Shown here piece after piece: positions 15,883 through 24,932 of a DNA stretch of 64,000 nucleotides. Below the pieces are notes generated by a model. The model was not told the DNA's origin. It did not search any database and worked only from the letters and a program-made list of their open reading frames with translations. The position numbers and the translations under genes were made by a program. The stretch is taken from assembly GCA_017307165.1 (NCBI GenBank), contig JAFKGK010000001.1:310001-374000 (forward strand), read 5' to 3'. The stretch's first letter is position 1, and each line of letters opens with the position of its first letter. The DNA is from Candidatus Melainabacteria bacterium (GTDB lineage Bacteria > Cyanobacteriota > Vampirovibrionia > Obscuribacterales > Obscuribacteraceae).

Positions 15883-17412
15883 ATGCAGATCCGCAACAAA
15901 CTCCTGTCCATCTCACTGGCCAATGCCGCTCTGGTCATAGTGCTTGGTGTGTCTTCTATGTTTGGCGTGCACAAGCTCATCGAGGCTTCGCAACTAGTCG
16001 ACCACTCAAATCAGGTGATCGATTCGACTCAGGAGCTCGCCTTCAATCTTGCTGATACCACTGCCTCTGAGCGTGCCTATCTGATCACCGAGCAAGAGAT
16101 CTATTATCAACGTTATCGTGATGGCTCCGAAAAGACCATGTTGTCTCTGACCAAGCTTGCAGAGACGCTTTCGGACAATAAGGTGCAGCAAGAGAGGCTC
16201 AATCTCCTCAGGGCAATAGTCAAAGAACGTATCGAAGCCTTTGACATAACCACTGATATGTTTAGGACAGGCAATAAGGCTGGTGCTCTCGAGCGCGTTC
16301 GCGTAGGCAAGGGCATTGTTTTTATGACAAAAATCCAGGCTCTGATGGACGAGTTTAGACAAGAAGAGTTTAAGCTCTTGCAAGAACGTCGCGATGATAT
16401 GACTCGCAATGGCGAATCTCTCAAACGTACGATCCTTTTTGGTACTCTCGCTGCCATAGTTTGTGTCTCGCTCTTCAATTTTATCCTGGGCAAAAATGTC
16501 GTGGGTTGGGTGCGTTTGCTCAAAAATGCCACGGACAATATCGAGAGAGGGAGGCTCGAAACGCGGGTGCCTGTGGTCGGGGACGATGAGTTTAGCGATA
16601 TTGCCACCAGCTTTAACAGGCTTGGGCACAACTTGCAGCTGGCGTTTGATACTCAACCTCAGGAGATCGCCGAAGCACGCAAAAACATGTCTGCAGTGGC
16701 GGATATGGCAAGGCATGTGGACGAATGGGCCAAGACTGCCATGGAACAAGCCAGACAAGCGCAAACAGCCTTAAATGCTGCCATGAGCGCTGGGGCTGAC
16801 CTACAGATCGATGCGCCAAAGCTCATGGAGCATTCGCATTCTTCGCTCAACGCCAGTCAAGAGATCAATGCCTCCATGCGCGATCTGAACGAGGTAGTAG
16901 CAGCCCTAAACGCTGTGGCGGCCGAAATGACTATCATCAGTCTGCATGCCCAAATGGAAGCAGCTCGAGCCGGAGAGGAGATGCCACGCAGCTTTGGACC
17001 GCTCTTGCAAAAGCTAAACGATCTCTCTGATCGAGTCCGTGAAGACAATCTCAGGGCTCAGCACTTGATGGACAGATTGCAGGCCGAAGGGCAACGTCTG
17101 GTCGCAGACGAGCGAGATGAGCACGCAGGTGCCAGCGCTCTCGCGCGTTCATCGGAGACTATGATGCATCGTATGACCACCTGTCTCGAAGCAATTGATT
17201 CGGCTTATTCTGCCATCCAGGCCATGCTTGAGATGTCCGGGCGGTCCAGCAATACAGTCACCGCCGGTAGAGGCAGTGTCGAAAAGCTCTGGCATGACTT
17301 TGAGAGGCGCCAGGCCAAGGTCCAGGAGATCCAGGCTAAAGAGCTGGAAGGCATGCCGACGGGCAATTATCGACGAGTGGTGCTGGCCGAGGCTGATTCG
17401 CTAGAAAAATAA
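15883..17412 (+). CDS. Chemoreceptor-like protein with HAMP and degenerate signalling domain
   Basis: The 509-residue protein has the receptor layout: a first membrane helix (residues 8-30), an extracytoplasmic helical sensor of about 150 residues of CHASE3/four-helix type (DTTASERAYLITEQEIYYQRY), a second helix (about 183-204) and a HAMP domain (VGWVRLLKNATDNIERGRLETRVP...DEFSDIATSFN). A long helical cytoplasmic part follows. It keeps a weakened chemotaxis hairpin motif, ISLHAQMEAARAGEEM in place of ILALNAAIEAARAGE, and lacks the usual GRGFAVVADEVRKLA continuation that binds CheA and CheW. It may therefore signal to another partner. No che gene is nearby. The gene is tightly linked (2 nt) to the upstream membrane protein. 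Confidence 0.78.
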   Translation: MQIRNKLLSISLANAALVIVLGVSSMFGVHKLIEASQLVDHSNQVIDSTQELAFNLADTTASERAYLITEQEIYYQRYRDGSEKTMLSLTKLAETLSDNKVQQERLNLLRAIVKERIEAFDITTDMFRTGNKAGALERVRVGKGIVFMTKIQALMDEFRQEEFKLLQERRDDMTRNGESLKRTILFGTLAAIVCVSLFNFILGKNVVGWVRLLKNATDNIERGRLETRVPVVGDDEFSDIATSFNRLGHNLQLAFDTQPQEIAEARKNMSAVADMARHVDEWAKTAMEQARQAQTALNAAMSAGADLQIDAPKLMEHSHSSLNASQEINASMRDLNEVVAALNAVAAEMTIISLHAQMEAARAGEEMPRSFGPLLQKLNDLSDRVREDNLRAQHLMDRLQAEGQRLVADERDEHAGASALARSSETMMHRMTTCLEAIDSAYSAIQAMLEMSGRSSNTVTAGRGSVEKLWHDFERRQAKVQEIQAKELEGMPTGNYRRVVLAEADSLEK

Positions 17413-17428
17413 GCCTGTGACCCGTGAC

Positions 17429-18976
17429 TTATTTTGCTGTTGCAGGTTCGGTCTCGATGCGCATAAAGACTGGTCCCGAATTGCGCACTTTTTGACCGGC
17501 TGGCACCATGTCAAAGAACCCATCATTGCGCTCGTCACCGATCTTGTCTATTTCGCCGTCGTGGCCTAGCTGCCACCAGATATCCGAAGCTAATTTAGGC
17601 GTAAATGGGTAGATCTGAAAAGCAATACGCCTCAGTAATTCGATCACTGTGTACAGACAGCGAGCCCCTTCTTGCTTTTTGCCTTCTTTAAACAGCGTCC
17701 AGGGTTTTTCGTCATTCATCAGTCGATTGGCAAGGTCGATAAGAGCGAGGATGCCCTCGATGGCCTTCATGTATTCCAATTTTTCCATCGACGACTCGAT
17801 GACCACATGCAAGGCGTTTGCGCTTTCGCGTACGTCCTGGATAGGGGTGCAGTCGGGAATAATGCCGTCCAGATGCTTGTCGATGAGAGTCAAGCAGCGA
17901 TTTTGGAGATTGCCTAGACCATTGGCCAGAGCTGCATTGACCTTGTCCTGGAAGGTTGCCACCGAAAAATCGCCATCCTGATCGAGCGATGTGCCAGCGA
18001 AGAGAAAGAATCGCACGGCATCAGCACCGTATTTTTGGACCAGCTGGTTGGGATCGATGACATTGCCTAGAGACTTGGATATTTTTTGACCCTCGACCGT
18101 CAAAAATCCATGGGCAAAGATCTGTTTTGGCAGTGGTAGCTTTGCAGCCATCAAAAAAGCGATCCAATAGATGCTGTGAAATTTGGTGATATCTTTGCCA
18201 ATCAGATGCAAGTCGGCGGGCCAGTATCGTGCAAACTGCTCGTCATCGGTGAGATAGCCGCATCCAGTGATGTAATTGGTCAATGCATCCATCCAGACAT
18301 ATACGACCTGATCGTCATCCTGCGGTATGGGAATGCCCCAGTTGAGCGATTTGCGTGAGCGAGAGACGCTAAAGTCGCCAAGCTCCGGATCGTTCAATTG
18401 GTTGAGGACTTCTTTGCGACGGCCCTCTGGGCGTACTGCATTGTTATCTGTTTCGAGCCACTGCTTGATTGCAGGTTTGTATTTTGAGAGCTTAAAAAAA
18501 TAGTTTTCTTCTGCTACTGCCTTTGGTGGCTTTTTGTGTGTCGGGCAGTGCCCGTTTTCATCCAAATCGCGCTCGCGAACAAAGTCTTCGCATCCTTCGC
18601 AATATAGGCCTGTATAGGTGGATTTGTATATGTCTCCCTGGTCCAGGAGTTGTTTAAACAGGCTCTGCACTACTTTGGCATGGCGGGCTTCGGTGGTGCG
18701 GATGAAATAATCGAAGGAAAGATTGAGGTTGACCCATGATTTTTGAAAGGTCGCCGCAATCTCATCGCAAAACTCGATTGGAGACTTTCCTGCAGCCTGA
18801 GCTGATTTTTCGACCTTGATGCCGTGCTCGTCTGTGCCGGTCAAAAAGCGCACGTCATAGGCACGCATCCGGTAGTATCTTGCGATGACGTCGGCCGCTA
18901 TTTTTTCGTAGGCATGGCCGATGTGCGGAGCGGCATTGACGTAGTCGATGGCTGTGGTGACATAAAACTTTTTCAT
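17429..18976 (-). CDS. metG: Methionyl-tRNA synthetase
   Basis: MetG charges tRNA-Met and initiator tRNA with methionine. The 515-residue protein is the shorter class without the C-terminal EMAP-type tRNA-binding domain. The HIGH motif is HIGHAYEKIAADV near residue 19, and the KMSKS loop is KISKSLGNVID near residue 300. A zinc knuckle (YCEGCEDFVRERDLDENGHCPTHKK, residues about 127-150) is present with Cys-x2-Cys and Cys-x2-His. The anticodon-binding helical domain follows (about 350-490). Convergent with the chemoreceptor-like gene (16 nt). The 77-bp spacer to coaBC is a divergent promoter region, without a T-box or other leader. Confidence 0.97.
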   Translation of the reverse strand: MKKFYVTTAIDYVNAAPHIGHAYEKIAADVIARYYRMRAYDVRFLTGTDEHGIKVEKSAQAAGKSPIEFCDEIAATFQKSWVNLNLSFDYFIRTTEARHAKVVQSLFKQLLDQGDIYKSTYTGLYCEGCEDFVRERDLDENGHCPTHKKPPKAVAEENYFFKLSKYKPAIKQWLETDNNAVRPEGRRKEVLNQLNDPELGDFSVSRSRKSLNWGIPIPQDDDQVVYVWMDALTNYITGCGYLTDDEQFARYWPADLHLIGKDITKFHSIYWIAFLMAAKLPLPKQIFAHGFLTVEGQKISKSLGNVIDPNQLVQKYGADAVRFFLFAGTSLDQDGDFSVATFQDKVNAALANGLGNLQNRCLTLIDKHLDGIIPDCTPIQDVRESANALHVVIESSMEKLEYMKAIEGILALIDLANRLMNDEKPWTLFKEGKKQEGARCLYTVIELLRRIAFQIYPFTPKLASDIWWQLGHDGEIDKIGDERNDGFFDMVPAGQKVRNSGPVFMRIETEPATAK

Positions 18977-19053
18977 CGGCGAACGGTATCCAGATTGGTA
19001 AAGCGTTAGAATAAAGCTTTAGATTATACGTAATATTAAAGGGAAGACCTGAA

Positions 19054-20334
19054 ATGAAGAAGCCTGCGAAGAAACGTGTAACCAATCTCGACTCATTCAG
19101 CCCCCTTGAAAACAAGACCGTTTTGCTCGGTGTCAGTGGAGGCATTGCTGCCTATAAGGCCTGTGATTTGGCTTCTATGCTAAGGCGGGCCGGCGCTGAC
19201 GTCCATGCCGTCATGACACCAAACGCTCGGCAATTTATCACCCCTCTTTCTCTCACTACTTTGACCCGCAATCCCACCCACTGCGAGCAGTATCTAGACT
19301 CTGCCGACTGGCGTCCGGAGCACATCGATTTGGCCAAAAAAGCAGATGTGATATTAATCGCTCCTGCTACAGCCGATCTCATCGCCAAATTGGCTACTGG
19401 CATCTGTGACGATTTGCTCACCACAATGGTCCTGGCAAGCAAAGCTAAGGTGATGATCGCTCCAGCCATGAATCCGAACATGCTCAATCATCCTGCCACT
19501 CAGCAAAATCTCGCGATCTTGCAAAATCGTTTTCGCTACGAAGTCATCGCTCCAGAAGTAGGAGAAGTGGCTTGTGGAGACTACGGTGCAGGCAAGATGG
19601 CGACGATCGAGAGTATTATGGCCGCCGTTGCAGCGCGTCTGCTATCGCACCAGACCCTGGTCAACAAGAGAGTATTGGTGACGGCAGGTGGTACGCGAGA
19701 ACCCATCGATCCTGTCCGCTTTATAGGCAATAGATCGTCAGGCAAAATGGGTTTTGCCATTGCCGATGCTGCCTATGCTCGTGGAGCAGAGGTTACTTTG
19801 ATCTCGACTGTAGAAGTGGAGAGGGCCTATCCGGTAATCGTCGTTGAAACCGCCCAAGAGATGCAAGAAGCGGTCGAACTCGAGTTTGATACAAGCGATT
19901 GCCTGGTCATGACTGCCGCTGTAGCAGACTTTAGGCCGTTATCTGTATCTTCGCAAAAAATCAAAAAAAACGAATCGGAAGACCTTTTGCTCGAATTGAC
20001 CAAGAATCCGGATATCATCGATCTCTTGGGCCGAGTCAAACGCAAGGATCAGATACTCTGCGGTTTTGCCGCAGAATCAGAAGGTCTGGTCACTAATGCT
20101 GCAAGCAAGTTGAAGCGCAAAAATCTGGATATGATCATCGGCAATGATATTTCGGTGCCAGACATTGGTTTTGGCTCGGATGACAATGCCGTGGTAATAC
20201 TGACCCAGGAGGGTACTCGAGAGAGTTTGCCACGCATGAGCAAGCGAGCCATTGCCGATCACATCTTTGACATCATCTCAGAGAGGTTTCGCCTGATGGA
20301 GGAGGAGAATGGAGCGACCGTAGGTCGCGACTGA
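19054..20334 (+). CDS. coaBC: Bifunctional phosphopantothenoylcysteine synthetase/decarboxylase
   Basis: CoaBC makes 4'-phosphopantetheine from 4'-phosphopantothenate in two steps of coenzyme A synthesis. The 426-residue length is normal. The N-terminal flavoprotein decarboxylase (CoaC) has [16 protein letters not shown] for [27 protein letters not shown], the APAMNPNML motif and the catalytic Cys in [13 protein letters not shown]. The C-terminal synthetase (CoaB) has [34 protein letters not shown] and KIKKNE. A Shine-Dalgarno-like AGGGAAG sits upstream of ATG 19054. The last codons (ATVGRD) are encoded by the first copy of a palindromic tandem repeat. Confidence 0.97.
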   Translation: MKKPAKKRVTNLDSFSPLENKTVLLGVSGGIAAYKACDLASMLRRAGADVHAVMTPNARQFITPLSLTTLTRNPTHCEQYLDSADWRPEHIDLAKKADVILIAPATADLIAKLATGICDDLLTTMVLASKAKVMIAPAMNPNMLNHPATQQNLAILQNRFRYEVIAPEVGEVACGDYGAGKMATIESIMAAVAARLLSHQTLVNKRVLVTAGGTREPIDPVRFIGNRSSGKMGFAIADAAYARGAEVTLISTVEVERAYPVIVVETAQEMQEAVELEFDTSDCLVMTAAVADFRPLSVSSQKIKKNESEDLLLELTKNPDIIDLLGRVKRKDQILCGFAAESEGLVTNAASKLKRKNLDMIIGNDISVPDIGFGSDDNAVVILTQEGTRESLPRMSKRAIADHIFDIISERFRLMEEENGATVGRD

Positions 20335-20382
20335 GAAATAGCGACCGTAGGTCGCGACTGAGAAATGGCGACCGTAGGTCGC
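20314..20382 (+). repeat. Tandem palindromic repeat at the 3' end of coaBC
   Basis: The 15-base palindrome-like unit GCGACCGTAGGTCGC (stem GCGAC/GTCGC, centre CGTAG) occurs three times at exact 27-base spacing (20314, 20341, 20368). The 12-base spacers GACTGAGAAATA and GACTGAGAAATG are nearly identical. The first copy lies inside coaBC and supplies its last codons and stop. Each copy can form a hairpin and neighbouring copies can pair with each other. It may act as a transcription end or RNA-stability element. The T-run of a classic terminator is missing. Confidence 0.9.
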
Positions 20383-20414
20383 AAAACACATGCAACTAGC
20401 TATCAAATATTCGA

Positions 20415-20423
20415 TGATATACT
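20415..20423 (+). promoter_or_regulatory. Possible extended -10 promoter of the YtxH gene
   Basis: TGATATACT (TG at 20415-20416, -10 hexamer TATACT at 20418-20423) fits an extended -10 element, 51 bp upstream of ATG 20475. No good -35 is visible at 17 bp. Confidence 0.4.
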
Positions 20424-20474
20424 TTTGTATTTAGTCTGTGCGTCAGGTCCAAACAAAGAGAAAGCAAGAACATC

Positions 20475-20825
20475 ATGAGTGAGAATGAGAAATCGGGCAA
20501 TAAAAGCGGCAGTGGCCTCGGTGGTCTGATATTCGGCTTATTGATCGGAGCCGTAGGTGGAGCTGCCTTGGCATTTTTGACTGCTCCCAAATCGGGCGAT
20601 CAGATGCGCCACGACCTATCCCGAGGAGCTAAGGACGTCCCTGAGAGACTTGGCGAGATCGTCGATGATTCACTCGATCTATACGCCTCGCTCCTCAACT
20701 ATGCTCAAGTCTCCGTCGAAGAACAGGCCATGAGGTTTAACCGCGCACTGGCGGCCGGTAAGCTCGCTGCTGCTAAAAAGCGCGAAGAAATCGAGCTCGG
20801 CGGCGCTTCTCAACTACCGTATTAG
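20475..20825 (+). CDS. YtxH-domain small membrane protein
   Basis: The 116-residue protein has the YtxH hallmark: a Gly-rich membrane helix (LIFGLLIGAVGGAALAFLTAPKSG) with the conserved APKSG at its cytoplasmic end, then a charged helix (DQMRHDLSRGAKDVPERLGEIV). YtxH-family genes are often linked to stress functions; their biochemical role is not established. It is the first of three small membrane-associated proteins in a row (YtxH, DUF948-like, YtxH), a combination also seen in Firmicutes and cyanobacteria. Ribosome binding site AAGAGAAAGCAAG precedes ATG. The next gene starts 14 nt downstream. Confidence 0.85.
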   Translation: MSENEKSGNKSGSGLGGLIFGLLIGAVGGAALAFLTAPKSGDQMRHDLSRGAKDVPERLGEIVDDSLDLYASLLNYAQVSVEEQAMRFNRALAAGKLAAAKKREEIELGGASQLPY

Positions 20826-20839
20826 CAAAGGGGTCTTTT

Positions 20840-21280
20840 GTGGATCAAGCAGGACAGATCGGCTCGCTGGGCCAGTCCCTCAATATTTTGGTGGCAGTAG
20901 CCCTCATCTTTTTGGCTGTTGCCCTGATGGCGGTCAGTCTGCCTCTCATGTCCATGGTCAAGCAATCAGAACGTACCTTATCAGCACTCGAAAGATTGCT
21001 TGGTACAGTGGATCGTGAGCTTGGCCCAACACTCAAGCAGGTCGATGCCCTCTTGGCCTCTGTGCTTGAGATAAAGGCTTCGGCCGAGAAAAAATTTGGC
21101 GATATGGGCGGCAAGGTGACCGATGTCAAAGGTAGCCTGACAAAGGCAGCCGATGATGCCAAAAAGAGTTCGTCTGTTTTTGGTGCTGGATTGTTTGCCG
21201 GGGTAAAAGCTTATTTAGAGCATCGCCCAAAAGATAAGGACAAAGAAAAAGACTCTAAGTCCCTTGAGACAGCCAAGTAG
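20840..21280 (+). CDS. DUF948-like membrane protein
   Basis: The 146-residue product starts at GTG 20840 behind AAAGGGG. One N-terminal membrane helix (LNILVAVALIFLAVALMAVSLPL) is followed by a helical stretch (MVKQSERTLSALERLLGTVDRELGPTLKQVDALL) typical of the DUF948 family, whose members sit next to YtxH genes. The C-terminus is highly charged (EHRPKDKDKEKDSKS). The likely topology is an anchored cytoplasmic coiled coil. Function is unknown; the conserved pairing with YtxH suggests a shared membrane-associated complex. Confidence 0.78.
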   Translation: MDQAGQIGSLGQSLNILVAVALIFLAVALMAVSLPLMSMVKQSERTLSALERLLGTVDRELGPTLKQVDALLASVLEIKASAEKKFGDMGGKVTDVKGSLTKAADDAKKSSSVFGAGLFAGVKAYLEHRPKDKDKEKDSKSLETAK

Positions 21281-21344
21281 ACTTTATACAAAATTTTCTA
21301 ACAAAACATTCTAGGCACAATCACAATATTGGAGTTTCGACATC

Positions 21345-21677
21345 ATGAGCAGATTTTGGGAAGGCCTTGTTATAGGCGGAGCACTTGGTTATCTCATCGG
21401 CATACTCTCAGCTCCTAAATCCGGAGCCGAATTGAGACAGCAATTGGCCGACAATAGCGAAGATCTCTATAAGCAGGCCGCTGACTCCCTCGGCGATATC
21501 CGTGAAAAAACCAATGGCGCTTTGAGCGATATCCAGCACAAGGGCAACGAAGTATTTAAAAAGGCTTCTGATTCTGTTGCCGAGACAAAGGGACAGATTG
21601 CACACAAAATCCAAGAATTTACCGGTCACAATAATAAGGTGATGGTAGACGATGTCGAGTCGGCCACATCAGGTTGA
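21345..21677 (+). CDS. Second YtxH-domain small membrane protein
   Basis: The 110-residue protein repeats the YtxH design: SRFWEGLVIGGALGYLIGILSAPKSGAELRQQL, with the APKSG motif closing the membrane helix. An amphipathic helical tail (about residues 40-95) follows, with regularly spaced Ala, Ser and Lys. It is a paralogue of the protein at 20475-20825. The stop codon overlaps the TTG start of the rluB gene (TTGA), so translation of the pseudouridine synthase is probably coupled to it. Confidence 0.84.
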   Translation: MSRFWEGLVIGGALGYLIGILSAPKSGAELRQQLADNSEDLYKQAADSLGDIREKTNGALSDIQHKGNEVFKKASDSVAETKGQIAHKIQEFTGHNNKVMVDDVESATSG

Positions 21678-22396
21678 GACTCAATCGAGCTCTGTCTCTT
21701 TGTGGTGTAGCTTCGCGGCGCAAGGCCGATGCCTTGATCGCAGCCGGACAGGTGCGTGTCAACGGTAAGGTCGTACAAGACTTTTCTTTTGATGTCGACA
21801 TCGACACAGACCGATTGTCCTTGGAGGGCGAGCCGCTTTATTTTAAGCAATACGATTACGTGATCCTGCACAAACCGAGGCATGTAGTCACCACCTGCTC
21901 GGACGAACGTGACCGCCGGACTGTCATAGACATGTTGCCAGAGGATCTAGCTCACCTTAAACCTGTAGGCAGGTTGGATAGTGATTCGGAAGGACTCGTC
22001 CTCTTGACTAATGATGGGGATCTTGCTCGCGATCTCACCCATCCCTCGCATGGTGTTGGCAAAAGCTATATCGTGTCAATCGAGGGGGATGTCGAGGATG
22101 AGGTGCTGGAGGCCATCGCCAGTGGTGTCGACCTGGAGGAAGGGCGCACCAGGCCTTGCTACATAGAAAGAATTTCTACTCATACTCATAAAAATAAGCT
22201 GATAACCAAGCTCGGGATCGTCTTGCGAGAAGGGCGTAATCGGCAGATCAGGCGCATGTTCCAGGCTTATGGTTTTGGTGTCGAAAGATTGGTTCGGGTT
22301 GCCATTGGTAGGTTACAATTAGGTGATCTGGAGCTGGGCGCTTGGCGGCATTTGAGTCCACAAGAGTTGCAGCGTCTGCGCCAGGAAAGCAAATAA
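21674..22396 (+). CDS. rluB: Ribosomal RNA pseudouridine synthase, RsuA/RluB family
   Basis: It isomerises a specific uridine of rRNA. The 240 residues comprise an N-terminal S4 RNA-binding domain (MRLNRALSLCGVASRRKADALIAAGQVRVNG) and the catalytic domain with the active-site Asp in GRLDSDSEGLVLLTNDGDLA. The late segment REGRNRQIRRMFQAYGFGVERLVRVAIG is the RsuA/RluB/RluE/RluF signature. The S4 start and length are closest to RluB (23S rRNA helix 89), but RsuA (16S U516) cannot be excluded. The start is TTG 21674 in a 4-nt overlap with the YtxH gene. The RodZ-like gene follows after 19 nt. Confidence 0.9.
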   Translation: MRLNRALSLCGVASRRKADALIAAGQVRVNGKVVQDFSFDVDIDTDRLSLEGEPLYFKQYDYVILHKPRHVVTTCSDERDRRTVIDMLPEDLAHLKPVGRLDSDSEGLVLLTNDGDLARDLTHPSHGVGKSYIVSIEGDVEDEVLEAIASGVDLEEGRTRPCYIERISTHTHKNKLITKLGIVLREGRNRQIRRMFQAYGFGVERLVRVAIGRLQLGDLELGAWRHLSPQELQRLRQESK

Positions 22397-22415
22397 ATGG
22401 TGAGTGTTTTAGTAG

Positions 22416-23495
22416 ATGGCACTTGAACAAATCGGTCAAAAGCTCAAATCCGCTCGGGAGAGCCAGTCCTTGTCGCTTTCACAGGTGTACGACAAGACCA
22501 AGATACCCCTTGAGCATCTCCAGGCTCTGGAACTAGGGCGTGCTGATGATCTGCCAGAGCAAGTCTATGTGACTGGATTTATCAGGCGCTATGGAGACCT
22601 TGTCGGCCTCAACGGTCAAACCTTAGTAGAAGAGTTTAAGCGCTCTATGCAACAAGAGAGTAGCGGCCGAGGCGGTCTCTTTGGTGGTGGTCGGACCACG
22701 ACTGCTCCATCATCGTCTACTATGGCGCCGGTTACTTATGTGACCAAGACCAGGGTCGATGCGGAGGCGCCAGGTTTTGGCAAGACTTTCTTTTACCCGG
22801 CCTTGCTTGTAATCAGCACTATCGGTGTGGTTTGTGGATTGGCACAGTGGTATCAATCGCAAATGGCCAATCAAAACGATCCCGGTGTAGAGATACTCAA
22901 ACGGCCGGTCTCTGGTTTTGATAAAAACGGTCAGCCAATAGCGGTTACCGGTGGCCCCAATCAGGGCAGTCAAGTTGCCAATGGCCTGCAAAACAACAAT
23001 GCTTCTGCTACAGAAGCCAAAGTCTCATTGTCTGCTTCGCAGCACGTCTGGCTCGAAGTGACCGCCATGTCGAGTGGGGCGCCTCTGTTTTCTGGTTATC
23101 TGGAGCGGGGCGATCGCCGTGACTTTCAAGATGCCCAGGGACTGCGCATCAGAGCAGGCAATGGCGCCTCGGTGACGGTCGACTATCAAGGCAATAATGA
23201 GACTTTTGGGCCGGCTGGCAAGCCTTTGACAAGAGAATTTGCCAATCCTACCTATAGCGCGGCTCAAAACAATCCCACAGGAGCTAATACCACAGCCTCG
23301 GCCACTGGTACTTTGAGTACTGCCGCCAGCGATGTTAAGCCCGCTATTGTTAAGAAACCGGTTTTGCCGCGCAAAGTCGCGGATGACTCATCCAGCGGCC
23401 GTCGTGGAGGTTATCGGCGGATCGAGGGAGTTTCTCGTGACGTGCCTGCCGATTCAGGACGTTCTATAGACGTGCCTTACCGTTATACTGACTAG
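22416..23495 (+). CDS. RodZ-like cytoskeletal/HTH membrane protein
   Basis: The 359-residue protein has the RodZ layout. A cytoplasmic Cro-type HTH domain (residues 1-75; IGQKLKSARESQSLSLSQVYDKTKI...FIRRYGDLVGLN) binds MreB in model organisms. A Ser/Thr-rich linker leads to one membrane helix (FFYPALLVISTIGVVCGLA, about 123-141). A long extracytoplasmic part holds the DUF4115 beta domain (HVWLEVTAMSSGAPLFSGYLERGDRRDF... GLRIRAGNGASVTVDYQG, about 205-275) and a low-complexity Arg-rich end. It lies away from the mreBCD cluster but next to rimO, a frequent neighbour of rodZ. Function in rod-shape maintenance is inferred from domain order. Confidence 0.85.
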   Translation: MALEQIGQKLKSARESQSLSLSQVYDKTKIPLEHLQALELGRADDLPEQVYVTGFIRRYGDLVGLNGQTLVEEFKRSMQQESSGRGGLFGGGRTTTAPSSSTMAPVTYVTKTRVDAEAPGFGKTFFYPALLVISTIGVVCGLAQWYQSQMANQNDPGVEILKRPVSGFDKNGQPIAVTGGPNQGSQVANGLQNNNASATEAKVSLSASQHVWLEVTAMSSGAPLFSGYLERGDRRDFQDAQGLRIRAGNGASVTVDYQGNNETFGPAGKPLTREFANPTYSAAQNNPTGANTTASATGTLSTAASDVKPAIVKKPVLPRKVADDSSSGRRGGYRRIEGVSRDVPADSGRSIDVPYRYTD

Positions 23496-23541
23496 ACCAA
23501 CACACTGACATCCTTTGAGCGATCAAAGGCGGAGGCCGTCA

Positions 23542-24924
23542 ATGCGAAACCCCAAGATCGGGGTGGTATCACTTGGTTGTCCCAAGAATGCCACTGATAC
23601 TGAAGTCATGCTCGGCTTGCTCAATGAAGCCGGGTTTGAGATCACCTTCGACAATGACGAGGCTGAAATGTGCCTGGTCAATACTTGTTCTTTCATTGGT
23701 GATGCGCGTAAGGAGTCGGTGGCGACGCTCATAGAATTGGCCGATCAAGGCAAAGAGCTGATCATTGCAGGCTGCATGGCCCAGCATTTTAAACAGGAGC
23801 TGATGGACGAGATACCTGAAGCCAGGGCCCTGGTTGGCACTGGTGACACTCGCAAGATCGTGGACGTAATCAAGGCAATAGCTCAGGATTCGGCCTTGCG
23901 TGTGGTCGAGGTTTCGGATATCCCTAACGATTACAATGACGAGGTCTTGCCACGCATGCAGACCGGCGTCGGAGCCAGCGCTTATCTCAAAATCGCCGAA
24001 GGCTGCGACCATAGCTGTTCTTTTTGCATCATTCCTCAACTGCGCGGCAAGTTTCGTTCTCGCTCTATCGAGTCTCTGGTTAAAGAGGCTCGTATCCTTG
24101 TCGCTGGTGGAGTCAAAGAGATTATTCTGGTCTCCCAGGACTCTAGTTATTATGGCCTGGACATCTATCAACGCATGGCACTGCCAGACTTGTTGCGTGC
24201 CTTGCACGAAATACCAGACCTGGATTGGATACGCATCATGTATTGCTATCCGACTGAGACCAACCGCGCCTTACTCGAAACCATTGCCGAACTACCTAAA
24301 GTGGTCAAATATGTCGATATCCCGCTACAGCACTCGCATCCCGACGTGCTAGCCGCCATGGCCCGCCCCAAGCATCCCGAAAAAGTCATGGATTTGATCC
24401 GCGAGGTAATACCTGATGTAAAAATCAGATCTACCTTCATTGTCGGTTTTCCTGGAGAAACCGAAGAACACGTAGAGCATTTGATGGCTTTTATCGAAAA
24501 GTATCGCTTCGACCGTCTGGGTGTTTTTACATATAGCAAGCAAACCGAAGTGCCATCTGGACATATGAGCAATCAACTGCCGGAAAAGGTCAAAAAAGCT
24601 CGCCGGAGCAAAATTATGAAGATGCAGCACAGGATTGCGTCTGAGCTAAATCAGGCCATGGTTGGTCGTGTGATACCAGTTTTGCTCGAGGCTTATGATG
24701 AGTCCAAGGGCCTCTACATCGGACGCAGTCAGTGGGATGCTCCGGGCATCGACAACCAGGTCTTTGTGCGCGAAAATCAAGAAGGTAACCCCGATGATTT
24801 TCCTGCTGCCGAGATGGCTGAGATCAACTGGGTGCTAGTCGAAGAAGCCCATCCTTACGATCTTTTTGGTGTTGCAGTCAAGGCTCCTGTAAAAGATCGC
24901 GAGGCAGTCTTGCAAGAGGCCTGA
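23542..24924 (+). CDS. rimO: Ribosomal protein S12 methylthiotransferase
   Basis: RimO adds a methylthio group to an aspartate of ribosomal protein S12 using two iron-sulfur clusters. The N-terminal domain has its three cluster cysteines in SLGCPKNATD, VNTCSFIGDARKES and GCMAQ. The radical SAM motif is CDHSCSFCIIP (Cys-x3-Cys-x2-Cys). RSTFIVGFPGETEEH follows and a C-terminal TRAM domain closes the 460 residues. I choose ATG 23542 because the strong ribosome binding site GGAGG (23531-23535) sits at the right distance; TTG 23515 would add nine residues. DRE... at the end is followed 8 nt later by the TPR gene. Confidence 0.96.
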   Translation: MRNPKIGVVSLGCPKNATDTEVMLGLLNEAGFEITFDNDEAEMCLVNTCSFIGDARKESVATLIELADQGKELIIAGCMAQHFKQELMDEIPEARALVGTGDTRKIVDVIKAIAQDSALRVVEVSDIPNDYNDEVLPRMQTGVGASAYLKIAEGCDHSCSFCIIPQLRGKFRSRSIESLVKEARILVAGGVKEIILVSQDSSYYGLDIYQRMALPDLLRALHEIPDLDWIRIMYCYPTETNRALLETIAELPKVVKYVDIPLQHSHPDVLAAMARPKHPEKVMDLIREVIPDVKIRSTFIVGFPGETEEHVEHLMAFIEKYRFDRLGVFTYSKQTEVPSGHMSNQLPEKVKKARRSKIMKMQHRIASELNQAMVGRVIPVLLEAYDESKGLYIGRSQWDAPGIDNQVFVRENQEGNPDDFPAAEMAEINWVLVEEAHPYDLFGVAVKAPVKDREAVLQEA

Positions 24925-24932
24925 GCACCGAT

